A stretch of 64,000 bases of DNA, taken from the NCBI RefSeq assembly GCF_002846365.1, contig NZ_PJMW01000002.1, positions 3,410,001-3,474,000 on the forward strand, read 5' to 3'. Shown here piece after piece: positions 1 to 8,052 of this stretch. The notes under the pieces are model-generated. The model was not told where the DNA came from, ran no database searches, and saw nothing but the letters and a program-made list of their open reading frames with translations. Every line of letters starts with the position of its first letter. Position 1 is the first letter of the stretch. Made by a program: the position numbers and the translations under genes. Origin of the DNA: Nocardia fluminea (GTDB taxonomy: Bacteria; Actinomycetota; Actinomycetes; Mycobacteriales; Mycobacteriaceae).

Positions 1-44
1 CACTGGCAGTGTGGGGGTCAGGGGTTCGAGTCCCCTTAGCTCCA
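1..44 (+). tRNA. tRNA-Ala(GGC), 3' part only
   Basis: The window opens inside the anticodon stem. U33 is base 4, the anticodon GGC is bases 5-7, the variable loop is about 15-19, the T stem and TTCGAGT loop are 20-36, and the 3' acceptor strand TAGCTCC plus discriminator A is 37-44. Base 70 is U and base 73 is A, which fits the G3:U70 identity pair of alanine tRNA. CCA is not encoded. The 5' half lies outside the window, so the identity rests on the visible anticodon and acceptor end. Confidence 0.85.
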
Positions 45-51
45 CTTTCGA

Positions 52-85
52 GAAACCCTCTCTGACTTGCGTCGGGGAGGGTTTC
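52..85 (+). terminator. Terminator of the tRNA-Ala transcript
   Basis: A 15-bp stem with two G-U pairs (52-66 with 71-85) closes a TTGC loop and starts eight bases after the tRNA. The following bases (ttatcgt) give only a weak U tract. Position and stem strength support termination of the tRNA. Confidence 0.75.
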
Positions 86-301
86 TTATCGTACTGACCG
101 GCGGCGTTCGCCATCGGAGTCCCTCATTGGTGTCCTGACGCTTTCGAGAGTTCCGCCAACACGGCGTCCTCGAAGGAACTGGCCCCCGGCGGGCAATGCG
201 CTACACCCAACAAGGGCCCGCCTCTGATGCGGTCGACGCTGTTGCCTCCAGGGCCCCGCTGTGGCTAGGCTTTGCGGTGTTGTCGTGAGAAGGGGGTTCG
301 G

Positions 302-640
302 GTGTCAACCGGGGAGGATGCGCCGGGAACGAATTTTGCGATAGTTCCGGACGAGGTAACCGATGCGGGCGCCTACGTCGAGCAAGTCGCTAGTTCTCTC
401 ATCAGCGGGTTGAATTCGCTCGATCGCGAGGTTTCGAGCGTCCTCGGCAATTGGAAAGGATCCGCGGCAGACGCATTCGGTGAAGGATGGACGGTAGCCA
501 AGGAGGGCGCTGCCACTGTGCTGGATGCGCTAGAGGCCATGGGCGGACTTCTTGGCGTAGCAAGCAAGACCATTGCTGGCCGCGATATTTCCAATGCAAC
601 GACTTTTAATTCGCTAGACCTACCGGATCTGAACATGTGA
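302..640 (+). CDS. WXG100 (ESAT-6-like) secretion partner 1
   Basis: A 112-residue protein with the WXG100 hallmarks: an N-terminal helix, the turn NWKGSAADAF about residue 52 and a C-terminal helix. It has no signal peptide. WXG100 proteins leave the cell by type VII secretion as helical-hairpin dimers, often as chaperones of larger toxins. The GTG at 302 is preferred to a TTG at 272 because AAGGGGG lies just upstream. The stop overlaps the next start, so the two genes are probably coupled. The region looks AT-richer than the genes after 3.9 kb. No EccC-type secretion ATPase is in the window, so export would rely on machinery elsewhere. Confidence 0.8.
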   Translation: MSTGEDAPGTNFAIVPDEVTDAGAYVEQVASSLISGLNSLDREVSSVLGNWKGSAADAFGEGWTVAKEGAATVLDALEAMGGLLGVASKTIAGRDISNATTFNSLDLPDLNM

Positions 641-942
641 TGGAAGACAACTTCCGGGACTTTACGTTCGATATCGATGAGTTGGACCAGCTCGTCACCC
701 GAGCCAACGGATTCATCGGGTTCCTCAACGAAAGCCTCGACGGACTAAACCGACGAATCGCTACCATCCAACAAAATTGGCAGGGAGCTGCTGCCACTGC
801 GCAGGAGGAAGCCTACCGGGACTGGGTAACCGGGGCTGCTGCGGTAGTCGAGGGAATCACCGAGATGTACAACGCCGCCGTCACCGCACGCGACGCCTAC
901 AGCGCGGCAGCGGAAACTAATCTGAGAATGAGTGGTGGCTGA
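637..942 (+). CDS. WXG100 (ESAT-6-like) secretion partner 2
   Basis: A 101-residue all-helical protein with the turn NWQGAAATAQ near residue 48, the variant WxG of this family. It overlaps the preceding stop (GTGATG: GTG at 637 or ATG at 640) and ends five bases before the next gene. It is likely the heterodimer partner of the first WXG100 protein or a targeting factor for the large downstream protein. Confidence in the family is high; the pairing is inferred from order and overlap. Confidence 0.8.
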   Translation: MMEDNFRDFTFDIDELDQLVTRANGFIGFLNESLDGLNRRIATIQQNWQGAAATAQEEAYRDWVTGAAAVVEGITEMYNAAVTARDAYSAAAETNLRMSGG

Positions 943-947
943 ACTCA

Positions 948-2224
948 GTGGGCTCGATCTCCCCGCAGTCTTACGACAGCGCGGCTAAGGAATGCTACGA
1001 CCTTGCGGATAAATTCCAAACCGTATACAACTCACTGCAAACCGTCCTTTTAGAAACCAGCGCGATGGCCGGTGGTTACCAGGCGGTCAAAGCATGGTCG
1101 AAAGCCTACGACGACCGGGCCGGTGCAGTGACTCTGGTGGCGACCAACTTCGCGCGGGCACTGCAACACTTCGGGGATGTCCTGACTGCGGCTGGCTACA
1201 ACTGGAAGTGTGCGGAGTACAAAGCCAACCGTGACCCCAACAAAGGTGCTCCACCGTCGTTGCCTAGCGGTTTCCCCTCGGAACTACCTTACGGGCCGGG
1301 CATAGTTAACGGTGTCGCGTCATCGGGGACCTACAGTCGCGGACTCGAGACGGACTGGACCGAACTGCAAGATAAGGTAACCGCGCTTGTCTCTGGCGGT
1401 GAAGTCCCTGACGGGGACACCGACAAGCTCGCCAGCGCCGCAACCGCGTGGAAGACCTTCGCTCAATCAGACCCCGTGTACGGCGGCAAAGGACGACTGC
1501 TATTGGTCGCTGCCGGGCTTGAACGCGGCTACGGATCTAACGCTCCAAAAGACATTCCGAATCTTGTAGGCCACCTTCGTACGCTGGCTACCAGCGTCGG
1601 TGAGATCGAAGCCGCTGCCCGTGACATTGCGGCCGGAGTCGATGCACACAAGGTTGCTTTGACCGCAATGCGCTCGGACATGAACACCCAGTTCGCCATG
1701 GTGGTGGTCGTCACCGCCATTCAGATTGGGCGCTCGGCGGCTTTACCTTTTCCGTGGCCGCTTTGTCTACGGGCGGGCTCCTCGTCATTGTCGAGCTACC
1801 GATACTCCTCACTACATCGGACCCGAAAGAGGATATAACATTCACTGATCCACGCCGACCACACCTAGGTAGCGACGGAAAATATCATGTGAAGGATGGC
1901 GATCGAGAAGTCCAGATCGATAATCCGAATGATACGTCCAAGACGATCACTGATATTGATGACGTCAAGAATGGTGTTTTGTGGGAGGAGAAGTCGGCCA
2001 CGAATGCCGCCGATGTTGATAAATGGGTTGCGAAGCAGGTGGAAAAGAAGCTGGGGTCTTACATCGAGGCTCGGCAGTATATCGATGGCTATGAGCATGC
2101 TCCCATCGGACTCCGCTTCACCTCCCCTGGTGCCGATCCCAATTTTCGTGCGCAGGTAGAGACTGCAGTTGAGAAGATGCGTGCCGAAAATCCTGGTGTC
2201 CAGATTCTAGTAGAGTGGGCATGA
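948..2224 (+). pseudogene. WXG100-type polymorphic toxin, frameshifted
   Basis: Two overlapping reading frames together describe one protein. Frame A from GTG 948 gives a helical WXG100-like N-terminal region (residues 1 to about 100), a linker and the start of a membrane segment. Frame B continues with a second hydrophobic stretch and a polar C-terminal domain to 2224. Adding one G to the GGG at 1728-1730 joins them into about 425 residues (TAIQIG then ALGGFTFSVAALSTGG). The C-terminal domain carries an Asp-rich strand followed by WEEKSAT, an E-x-K arrangement like PD-(D/E)XK nucleases, so a DNase effector is plausible but unproven. The next gene overlaps its stop and is probably the immunity partner. 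The interruption may be real decay, a sequencing error or, less likely, programmed frameshifting. Confidence 0.65.
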
Positions 2225-2577
2225 TGAGCTACGCATTCGAGGTTGGTGACCAGACGGTATGGAGTCCATCGTTGCGAGTAGGCGACCTGTTCGTACGCAT
2301 GCATGCCGCTACTTGCTCAGTGTTGGGTACTGCAACCGGCTTGACAGCGATCGCCAGCGATATGTATGAGATCGATATCGAAATCTTTGAACGCGCAACG
2401 TTGGCGGCCTTCAATGAGTACTCCTCGTCCCAGAACGCCACTTTCAAGGCAATGCTGGGCGCGACGCTGGGCCCAGCGGTCAATATCCTCAACTACTGCC
2501 AGCGTCCACTGACCCCTAGGTCCGATGAAGAAAGCGCCTTTATCTCCTGGGCAAACGGACTCAGTATGCCCAGATAG
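2221..2577 (+). CDS. Putative immunity protein of the upstream toxin
   Basis: A 118-residue protein with no signal peptide. It starts at ATGATG (2221 or 2224) overlapping the toxin stop codon, the usual order for a toxin-immunity pair. The sequence is mixed polar and helical, and I recognise no named immunity family. Function rests on position, size and translational coupling. Its frame is intact although the toxin frame is broken. Confidence 0.5.
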   Translation: MMSYAFEVGDQTVWSPSLRVGDLFVRMHAATCSVLGTATGLTAIASDMYEIDIEIFERATLAAFNEYSSSQNATFKAMLGATLGPAVNILNYCQRPLTPRSDEESAFISWANGLSMPR

Positions 2578-2923
2578 CTACTGTGGTATCTATGTCCAAC
2601 AGATGGGGCGACTCGTGTGGTCTGCTCGCTCTCCTTCGCCGCGTTCGGCTTCGGTAAGCACCGCAAAGGCCCTGAACTGCGATTTTCGGATTGGAGTTGA
2701 ACCGGACGAGGCCCATCCATGACAAGAGGCTCGGCTTTCGAGCCGGACCTTTGTGATCTTGTGGACTGCAATCGGCGGCGTACACCGGGCATCTAAGCGC
2801 CCATGTGTCTGAGGCTGAGGTAGTGATCGTTCGTCTGACTTGCAGCGCCCCTCGATCCAATTCGATTGCAGCGCAATCTTGATCCTGACTCTGATCAAAG
2901 AGCGAAGCGGTGGGATTGGCGCG
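2578..2923. other. Intergenic stretch without a recognisable gene
   Basis: About 345 bases between the putative immunity gene and vapC. Short frames on both strands show no family resemblance. A 6-bp stem (GGCTCG/CGAGCC) near 2729-2745 lacks a U tract. No direct repeat of the tRNA-Ala 3' end was found, so an integration boundary cannot be shown. Confidence 0.5.
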
Positions 2924-3346
2924 TCAGGCGGGAATCCACGGGTTGATGACAGGTACGCCCATCGGCTCGAAGTCTTTGACGTTGCGAGTCACCACCGTCA
3001 TACCGTGTTCGTCCGCTATTGCCGCGATCATCGCATCGCGCTCGGGTCGTGGGTCCGGGACGTGTAGCCGTGCTGCACGTCGTCCGACGGCGAGGTCCAG
3101 GGGCAGGATTCGGTTCGCGAAGACGTCCAGTAGATCGTCTTCGAGCCAGGTGCGCAGCCGACTGCCCTGGGTTGAGTCGCGCCGTTCGATCCGGCAGATA
3201 CCGACTTCGACCTCCATGATCGTGATGACGCTCAGAAACAAGTCGGATGGCCGTCGTTGTGCCACCCATGAGCGCACCGCAGGGTTTGCTGACTGTGCCG
3301 ACTTGCGCAGCTCGCTGATGACGTTGGTGTCGAGGAGGAAAGTCAC
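2924..3346 (-). CDS. vapC: VapC-type PIN-domain toxin
   Basis: A 140-residue PIN-domain protein. The N-terminal LLDTNVISE supplies the first acidic residue, an EVEVGI segment the second, and the region DAMIAAIADEHG followed by VVTRNVKDF the later acids and core strand. VapC toxins are Mg-dependent ribonucleases that usually cut tRNA or rRNA. The GTG start overlaps the stop of the antitoxin gene (GTGA), the standard antitoxin-first order. Length is normal for the family. Confidence 0.88.
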   Translation of the reverse strand: MTFLLDTNVISELRKSAQSANPAVRSWVAQRRPSDLFLSVITIMEVEVGICRIERRDSTQGSRLRTWLEDDLLDVFANRILPLDLAVGRRAARLHVPDPRPERDAMIAAIADEHGMTVVTRNVKDFEPMGVPVINPWIPA

Positions 3347-3582
3347 AGGTCGGCGACTCTCAGATCCACCTGCAGTGGCGCCGGTTCGAACTCGATCTCG
3401 TCGTCCATGCTCAGCCGGGAAACGAGATCCTGGCTGTCGGCCTTCAGTCGTCGGTACTCGTCGATGGACAACAGCACGAAAGCGTCCTCGCCCCGATCGG
3501 TGATCACGACAGGCCCTTCGGCCGCCGCTCGCTTCGCAGCGCTGACATCCTGGTTGAACTCGCGAGCGCTCATCGAGGACAT
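3343..3582 (-). CDS. vapB: Phd/YefM-family antitoxin of the VapC pair
   Basis: A 79-residue protein beginning MSSMSAREFNQDVSAAK, the N-terminal DNA-binding pattern of Phd/YefM antitoxins, followed by PVVITDRG and FVLLSIDEYRRL. The acidic C-terminal tail would wrap and inhibit the PIN toxin. It is translated from ATG 3582 behind AGGAGG six bases away. A perfect inverted repeat lies just upstream of the ribosome site, consistent with autorepression by the toxin-antitoxin complex. Confidence 0.85.
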   Translation of the reverse strand: MSSMSAREFNQDVSAAKRAAAEGPVVITDRGEDAFVLLSIDEYRRLKADSQDLVSRLSMDDEIEFEPAPLQVDLRVADL

Positions 3583-3597
3583 CGCGACCCTCCTAAT

Positions 3598-3613
3598 GTA
3601 GGTATGTACCTAC
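3598..3613. promoter_or_regulatory. Probable operator of the vapBC operon
   Basis: GTAGGTA-TG-TACCTAC is a perfect 7-bp inverted repeat with a 2-base spacer, a few bases upstream of the AGGAGG of the antitoxin gene. Phd/YefM-type antitoxins bind such palindromes to repress their own operon. Binding is inferred from position. Confidence 0.6.
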
Positions 3614-3830
3614 GATACGCCGATATCGGCTCGATCTTCAATTCAGCACGATGGTCGGGTCGACTCCGGTGATGGTTCGGTGGTCGTCGATCCAATGGCC
3701 GGCGCCTCAGGGGTGTTCGGCGCCGATGTACACCAGTGCGCTACGGCGACGGGTGCTTCAGGGCGATGGGGGCGCCCGTGTCGGCATTTCCGGAAAAGCG
3801 TCACGGTCTTGCCGCGGGCCGCTACTCTCC

Positions 3831-3856
3831 ACTTTGAGACGAAGACGTCTCAAAGT
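3831..3856. promoter_or_regulatory. Perfect 11-bp inverted repeat upstream of the secreted hydrolase gene
   Basis: ACTTTGAGACG and CGTCTCAAAGT flank AAGA about 43 bases before the ATG at 3900. There is no U tract, so it looks more like an operator for a dimeric repressor than a terminator. No regulator gene is adjacent. The sequence from 3614 to 3830 holds no gene I can support. Confidence 0.45.
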
Positions 3857-3899
3857 TGGCCGGCGTGCGTGAGTACGGCCTGAGGACGGGAGCTCAGCC

Positions 3900-4910
3900 A
3901 TGGCGGCTGGATGGCGGCGGGGATTCGCTTCGATATTGGTGGTTGTCGCCGCGATCGCGGGGCACTCGCTGATGGCCGGACTTGCCGGCGCCCAAAACGA
4001 TCCGCGTGTCTCCGCGCAGAGTGTCTTCGGCACCATGGGACAGCATCAGGTCAGCACTCCCACCGTGACCAATCCCTGCCAGGAATCGGTGGCGGGGATG
4101 ATCGCGCACATCACCGTGCACCTCTTCGGCAACCGTGACGACCTCGCGTGCACGCAAGCGTTTCCGTACGGCCTGCAATCGCCGGTCGGCGTGAACACCT
4201 ACTTTCCGGCCGATATCGGCGATCTGGACAGTGCGCCGCTGATCGTGTTCGAAGGTGGGATTCTTTCCAACCCCGGCCAGTACGACACCTTGGTTCGCCG
4301 GTGGGTGAGTCACGGCTTCGTCGTGGTGGTGCCGTACGACTTCGTCAACTCGTTGGCCTATTTGCCTGTGATCGGATTGGCGGCGGCTACGGTGCAGAAC
4401 CGGGATCCGAATTCGCCGCTGTTCGGCAGGGTCGATCTGAGTCGCACCGTGCTCGCGGGGCATTCCGGCGGCGGCCAGGCCACCCTGCAGGCGGCCGCGT
4501 TGTTGCCACCGATCGCGGGCCTGATCGATCCGGCACTGCGGATTGTCGGCGCACTCGCCATCGAACCGGGCCCGTTGGCGATCGGTGCGCTGATCGGCGT
4601 GCCCACGCTGTTCCTGACCGGGTACAACGATGTCGTGGTGCCCGACTTCGCGTGGGTGCGCTGGTGGGAGTACAACCTCATGGTCAACGCCCCGGCGTGG
4701 ATCGCGAATGCCCGTGGAGTGGGCCATTTCTCACCGGTGGACGGGACCGATGCCTACCTGTCTTCCGGTACCGCCGTCGCATGGCTGAAGTACCTGGCCT
4801 TCGGCGACGACACCGCCCGCCAGTTCTTCGTCGGCCCGCGATGGGGACTGAAGGACGATCCGACGTATTTCAGCGTCGAGCGCAACGCTCTTGCCGGCGA
4901 ACTGCGCTGA
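3900..4910 (+). CDS. Secreted alpha/beta-hydrolase (cutinase/PETase- or dienelactone-hydrolase-like)
   Basis: A 336-residue exported protein. Residues 1 to about 31 form a signal peptide ending LAGAQ. The nucleophile elbow GHSGGG places the catalytic Ser near 189. A segment TLFLTGYNDVVVPDF fits the acid strand and GVGHFSPVDG the histidine loop. The substrate is not evident; this shape is shared by polyester hydrolases, chlorophyllase-like and platelet-activating-factor acetylhydrolase-like enzymes. The ATG at 3900 follows a GGGAG site. A beta-lactamase-fold hydrolase gene follows within 35 bases, so the two may be co-transcribed. Confidence 0.75.
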   Translation: MAAGWRRGFASILVVVAAIAGHSLMAGLAGAQNDPRVSAQSVFGTMGQHQVSTPTVTNPCQESVAGMIAHITVHLFGNRDDLACTQAFPYGLQSPVGVNTYFPADIGDLDSAPLIVFEGGILSNPGQYDTLVRRWVSHGFVVVVPYDFVNSLAYLPVIGLAAATVQNRDPNSPLFGRVDLSRTVLAGHSGGGQATLQAAALLPPIAGLIDPALRIVGALAIEPGPLAIGALIGVPTLFLTGYNDVVVPDFAWVRWWEYNLMVNAPAWIANARGVGHFSPVDGTDAYLSSGTAVAWLKYLAFGDDTARQFFVGPRWGLKDDPTYFSVERNALAGELR

Positions 4911-4944
4911 TTCCGCCTCACCGATGTTCACAAGGAGCTTCTCA

Positions 4945-6339
4945 ATGACGAGTCGTCGAGCCGTCGTGTCCACGGGCCTGACCGTCGCGCTGATCACCGC
5001 CCTCGCGGTCTTCGGGACACCCGTGACGGCAGCCACGGCTGACGTGGCATGCGCCGAACCCCCACCGGCGCAGACACCTTCGCGTGCGGACGCCGAAGCC
5101 GTCGGCATGGATCGTGCGGCGGTCGGTGCCGCCCTGGACTTCGGCGCACAGGCCGGTGGCGTGGCGGTGCAGATCTATCGGCACGGCTGTCTCGTCGGTG
5201 ACCGAACGCCGACCGGAAATTTCCCGCTGCCGCTGGCCAGTGCCACCAAAGGCGTCACCGCCACGGTGATCGGACGCGCGGTGACGCTGGGCTACTTCGG
5301 CGTGGACGATCGGCTCGGGAAATTCTTCCCCCGCGCCGATCCCGCGCACGCCGACCTCACCGTGCGACAGGTACTGACCCAAACCACCGGCCTGCATTTC
5401 AGTTGGCCCGCCGACATTGCCGGTCTGCAGACCGACTCGGTACTGCAAACGCTGGCCACGCCGGCGGAGTACGCGCCAGGCGGCACTTTCCAATACGCGC
5501 AGAACGTGCTGATGGTGCTACCGGAAATCGTCGAGCTCACGACCGGCGTCGACTTCCAGGACTTCGCCCAGCGCGAAGTGTTCGACCAGCTCGGCATCGC
5601 CAGGGACAACTGGGTGTGGCTCAGCGACCGCAGCGGAAATACCGCCGTCAACGGCGGCCTGGCCATGCGTCCCGATGACCTCGGCCGATTGGGGCGACTC
5701 ATGCTGCAGAACGGTGTGTGGGGCGAGCGCCAGCTGATCAGTGCCGACTACCTCCGGCAGGCGACGACCGGCACCGACGCCAACCCCGGTTACGGATTTC
5801 TGACCTGGCTGAACTCCGGTGACACGTACAAAGGCACGGAAGTGCCCGCCGCCGTCAGTCACGACCGCCCACAGTTCCCTGGTTCACCCCGGGATATGTA
5901 CTCGTTCGAGGGCGCGCTCGGCCAATTCGTCACCGTCGTCCCCAGCCGCGACATGGTCATCATCCGGATGGGTGTCCCGTTGCGCGTCGACCCCGCCAAT
6001 CCCGTCGCGATACTCACCGGCAGTGGCAACCCCGACAACAAGGAGCTGTACCAGCGCATCAGCGCGGCGGTGACCGACATCCCCGCCGAGCCGTACGTGG
6101 ATCCCTACACCCTCGAAAGCGCGCGCCTGCCGATCCGCGGCCTCGATGATCTGCTCCGGGTGATCGACCCGGTCACCGTCGCGAGCATCCTGCTCGGTGT
6201 CGGCCCCTACGCCTCCAGTGCCTGCAATATCCTGTGGTGCAACGGAAAACCCGTCCCGGTGGACGTCTTCCAGCTACTGGTCGACGTGAGCGGACAGCTC
6301 GCTGCCGCGGTCACCGCTGCCGGCAACGCACCGAGGTGA
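4945..6339 (+). CDS. Exported serine hydrolase of the beta-lactamase/esterase fold
   Basis: A 464-residue protein with an N-terminal signal peptide (twin Arg at 4-5, hydrophobic core 8-30). The catalytic Ser-x-x-Lys is S99-A-T-K102 and the Tyr-x-Asn is Y184-A-Q-N187, the class C/EstB arrangement. Such proteins act as esterases, D-amino-acid peptidases or penicillin-binding enzymes outside the membrane. The ATG at 4945 follows AAGGAG; an in-frame start further up lacks a ribosome site. It is close behind another secreted hydrolase, suggesting a small operon. The substrate is unknown. Confidence 0.8.
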   Translation: MTSRRAVVSTGLTVALITALAVFGTPVTAATADVACAEPPPAQTPSRADAEAVGMDRAAVGAALDFGAQAGGVAVQIYRHGCLVGDRTPTGNFPLPLASATKGVTATVIGRAVTLGYFGVDDRLGKFFPRADPAHADLTVRQVLTQTTGLHFSWPADIAGLQTDSVLQTLATPAEYAPGGTFQYAQNVLMVLPEIVELTTGVDFQDFAQREVFDQLGIARDNWVWLSDRSGNTAVNGGLAMRPDDLGRLGRLMLQNGVWGERQLISADYLRQATTGTDANPGYGFLTWLNSGDTYKGTEVPAAVSHDRPQFPGSPRDMYSFEGALGQFVTVVPSRDMVIIRMGVPLRVDPANPVAILTGSGNPDNKELYQRISAAVTDIPAEPYVDPYTLESARLPIRGLDDLLRVIDPVTVASILLGVGPYASSACNILWCNGKPVPVDVFQLLVDVSGQLAAAVTAAGNAPR

Positions 6340-6435
6340 TCGCGGCGGCCGGGTCCGGCCACCGCACGCCGATGGCCGCGGAGACCGGGTTCGGTTGTCA
6401 TCGATCTGCAACCCGTTCACCCGGACGTGGCCTGC

Positions 6436-7470
6436 ATGCGCCATGCTTGTGGCGTGGTTATCGCGTCTGATGTCGTCCCCGTGCGTGGCAGTGAGTACTC
6501 GGTCCTGTTGCGTCGCGTCCGGGAGGCGGACCTGCTCGACCGGCAAGTGGGGTATTACGGGTGGAAGAGCGCGCTGACCGCGGTGGCGTTCGTGGCCGGC
6601 TGGGTGGCGTTCTTCGCCATCGGTGACTCGTGGTGGACGCTGGCGGTGGGGGTGTTCCTGGCCGCGGTGTTCTCACAGATCGCGTTCCTCGGCCACGATG
6701 CCGGGCACAAGCAGATCTTCGCCGGGCGCCGGCCCAACTACCTGTACGGGCTGATCGCGGGCAACCTCGCCATCGGGCTGAGCATCGGCTGGTGGACCAG
6801 TAACCACAACCGGCACCACGCCCACCCCAACACCGAGGGCATGGACCCGGACGCGATGGGTGTGCTCGCGTTCTCCGGTGACCGTGCGCGGGCCGGAAAA
6901 GGCTGGCGGCGTTTCATTTTCCGCTATCAGGCGTGGCTGTTCTTCCCGCTGCTGCTGCTGGAGGGCGGCAGCCTGCACTGGAAGAGCATCGTCGCGGTGT
7001 TCCGCTGGCCGATCCCGAACCGTGTCTGGGAGGGTGCGCTGCTGGCCGCCCACTTCATCGGCTTGCTCTCGGCGGCGTTCCTGGTGTTGTCGCCGGGTAA
7101 AGCGCTGGTGTTCATCGCCGTTCAGCAGGGCCTGTTCGGTCTGTACATGGGCTCCACCTTCGCGCCCAATCACAAGGGCATGGAAGTCCTGCCGGACGGC
7201 GACAACACCGACTTCCTGCGCCGCCAGGTGCTCACTTCGCGCAATGTGCGCGGCAGCTTCCTCGTCGACACCGCGATGGGCGGGCTGAACTACCAGATCG
7301 AGCACCACCTGTTCCCGTCGATGCCGCGCGCCAACCTGCGCCACGCCCAGCCGATGGTCGCCCAGTTCTGCGCCGAGATCGGCGTTCCCTACTGCGAGAC
7401 CGGCCTGTTCGAGTCGTACCGCCAGGCGATGGCCCACCTGAACGAGGTCGGGCGCCAGGCGGTTCGCTGA
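6436..7470 (+). CDS. Membrane fatty-acid (acyl-CoA) desaturase
   Basis: About 344 residues with the three histidine boxes of front-end/acyl desaturases: GHDAGH, HNRHHAHPN and QIEHHLFP, which bind the di-iron centre. Four or more hydrophobic segments flank them. The enzyme introduces a double bond into acyl chains at the cytoplasmic membrane. The start is uncertain: GTG 6427, ATG 6436 or GTG 6454, none with a clear ribosome site, so translation may be leaderless. It ends four bases before the convergent HxlR gene. Confidence 0.85.
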   Translation: MRHACGVVIASDVVPVRGSEYSVLLRRVREADLLDRQVGYYGWKSALTAVAFVAGWVAFFAIGDSWWTLAVGVFLAAVFSQIAFLGHDAGHKQIFAGRRPNYLYGLIAGNLAIGLSIGWWTSNHNRHHAHPNTEGMDPDAMGVLAFSGDRARAGKGWRRFIFRYQAWLFFPLLLLEGGSLHWKSIVAVFRWPIPNRVWEGALLAAHFIGLLSAAFLVLSPGKALVFIAVQQGLFGLYMGSTFAPNHKGMEVLPDGDNTDFLRRQVLTSRNVRGSFLVDTAMGGLNYQIEHHLFPSMPRANLRHAQPMVAQFCAEIGVPYCETGLFESYRQAMAHLNEVGRQAVR

Positions 7471-7473
7471 CGA

Positions 7474-7992
7474 CTACTCGCCGACCGCCGCGTGGTAGGC
7501 GGCGGTGAGTTCGGCGAGCACCCCGTCGTCGGGCAGCGGCGCGCCACGGAGATGGGTGGCGCGCAGTTCCTCCATGAATCGCTCCCACATCGCTGGCCCG
7601 CCCGCGGCCAGCAACTCCGCGCGCACGGTGAGTTCCGGCGTCGTGTGCAGCCAGCGCGCGCCCCACGCGCCTAGCGCGGCCAGCACCGGAACGAGCTGAA
7701 TCGCGGCCTCGGTGAGGTGGTATTCCACCTTCTGCCGGTGGCTGGGGTCGTCGTCACGGGTGAGCAGACCCGCGGCGACGAGTTTGGCGAGCCGCGCGGC
7801 CAGGATGTTCGAGGCGATGCCCTCGATGGACCCGGTGAGTAGTTCCCGGAAGTGCGTGTGTCCGCCGAACATGATGTCGCGCAGGATGATCAGGCTCCAG
7901 CGGTCGCCGAGGAGTTCGACGGTCAGGTTGATCGGGCAGCCCGACTTGCCCGGCGGTACGGGCAACTTTCCTTCGACAACTGGTTGCGACAC
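7474..7992 (-). CDS. HxlR-family transcriptional regulator
   Basis: A 172-residue protein with the HxlR winged-helix signature: CPINLTVELLGDRWSLIILRDI, then FRELL, then ILAARLAKLVAAGLL and a wing ending EYHLTEA. HxlR proteins respond to aldehydes, disulfide stress or quinones. The C-terminal 60 residues extend beyond the usual domain and may bind a ligand. GTG start. It diverges from a reductase gene across a 60-base gap containing a short palindrome, so it probably controls that gene and itself. Confidence 0.85.
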   Translation of the reverse strand: MSQPVVEGKLPVPPGKSGCPINLTVELLGDRWSLIILRDIMFGGHTHFRELLTGSIEGIASNILAARLAKLVAAGLLTRDDDPSHRQKVEYHLTEAAIQLVPVLAALGAWGARWLHTTPELTVRAELLAAGGPAMWERFMEELRATHLRGAPLPDDGVLAELTAAYHAAVGE

Positions 7993-8022
7993 AGGATCAG
8001 TCTAGGATACGTTCATCACTGC

Positions 8023-8035
8023 TTGCACATTGCAA
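8023..8035. promoter_or_regulatory. Short palindrome between the HxlR and reductase genes
   Basis: TTGCA-CAT-TGCAA sits in the 60-base divergent gap. It is a candidate HxlR operator; a nearby GGATAC element at 8005-8010 could be part of the site. Inferred from position only. Confidence 0.35.
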
Positions 8036-8052
8036 TCGGAAAGGGCACCTCG

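Noticed and set aside
2729..2745. Small hairpin as terminator of the toxin cassette
   Set aside because: Only a 6-bp stem and no U tract, 150 bases after the gene; too weak.
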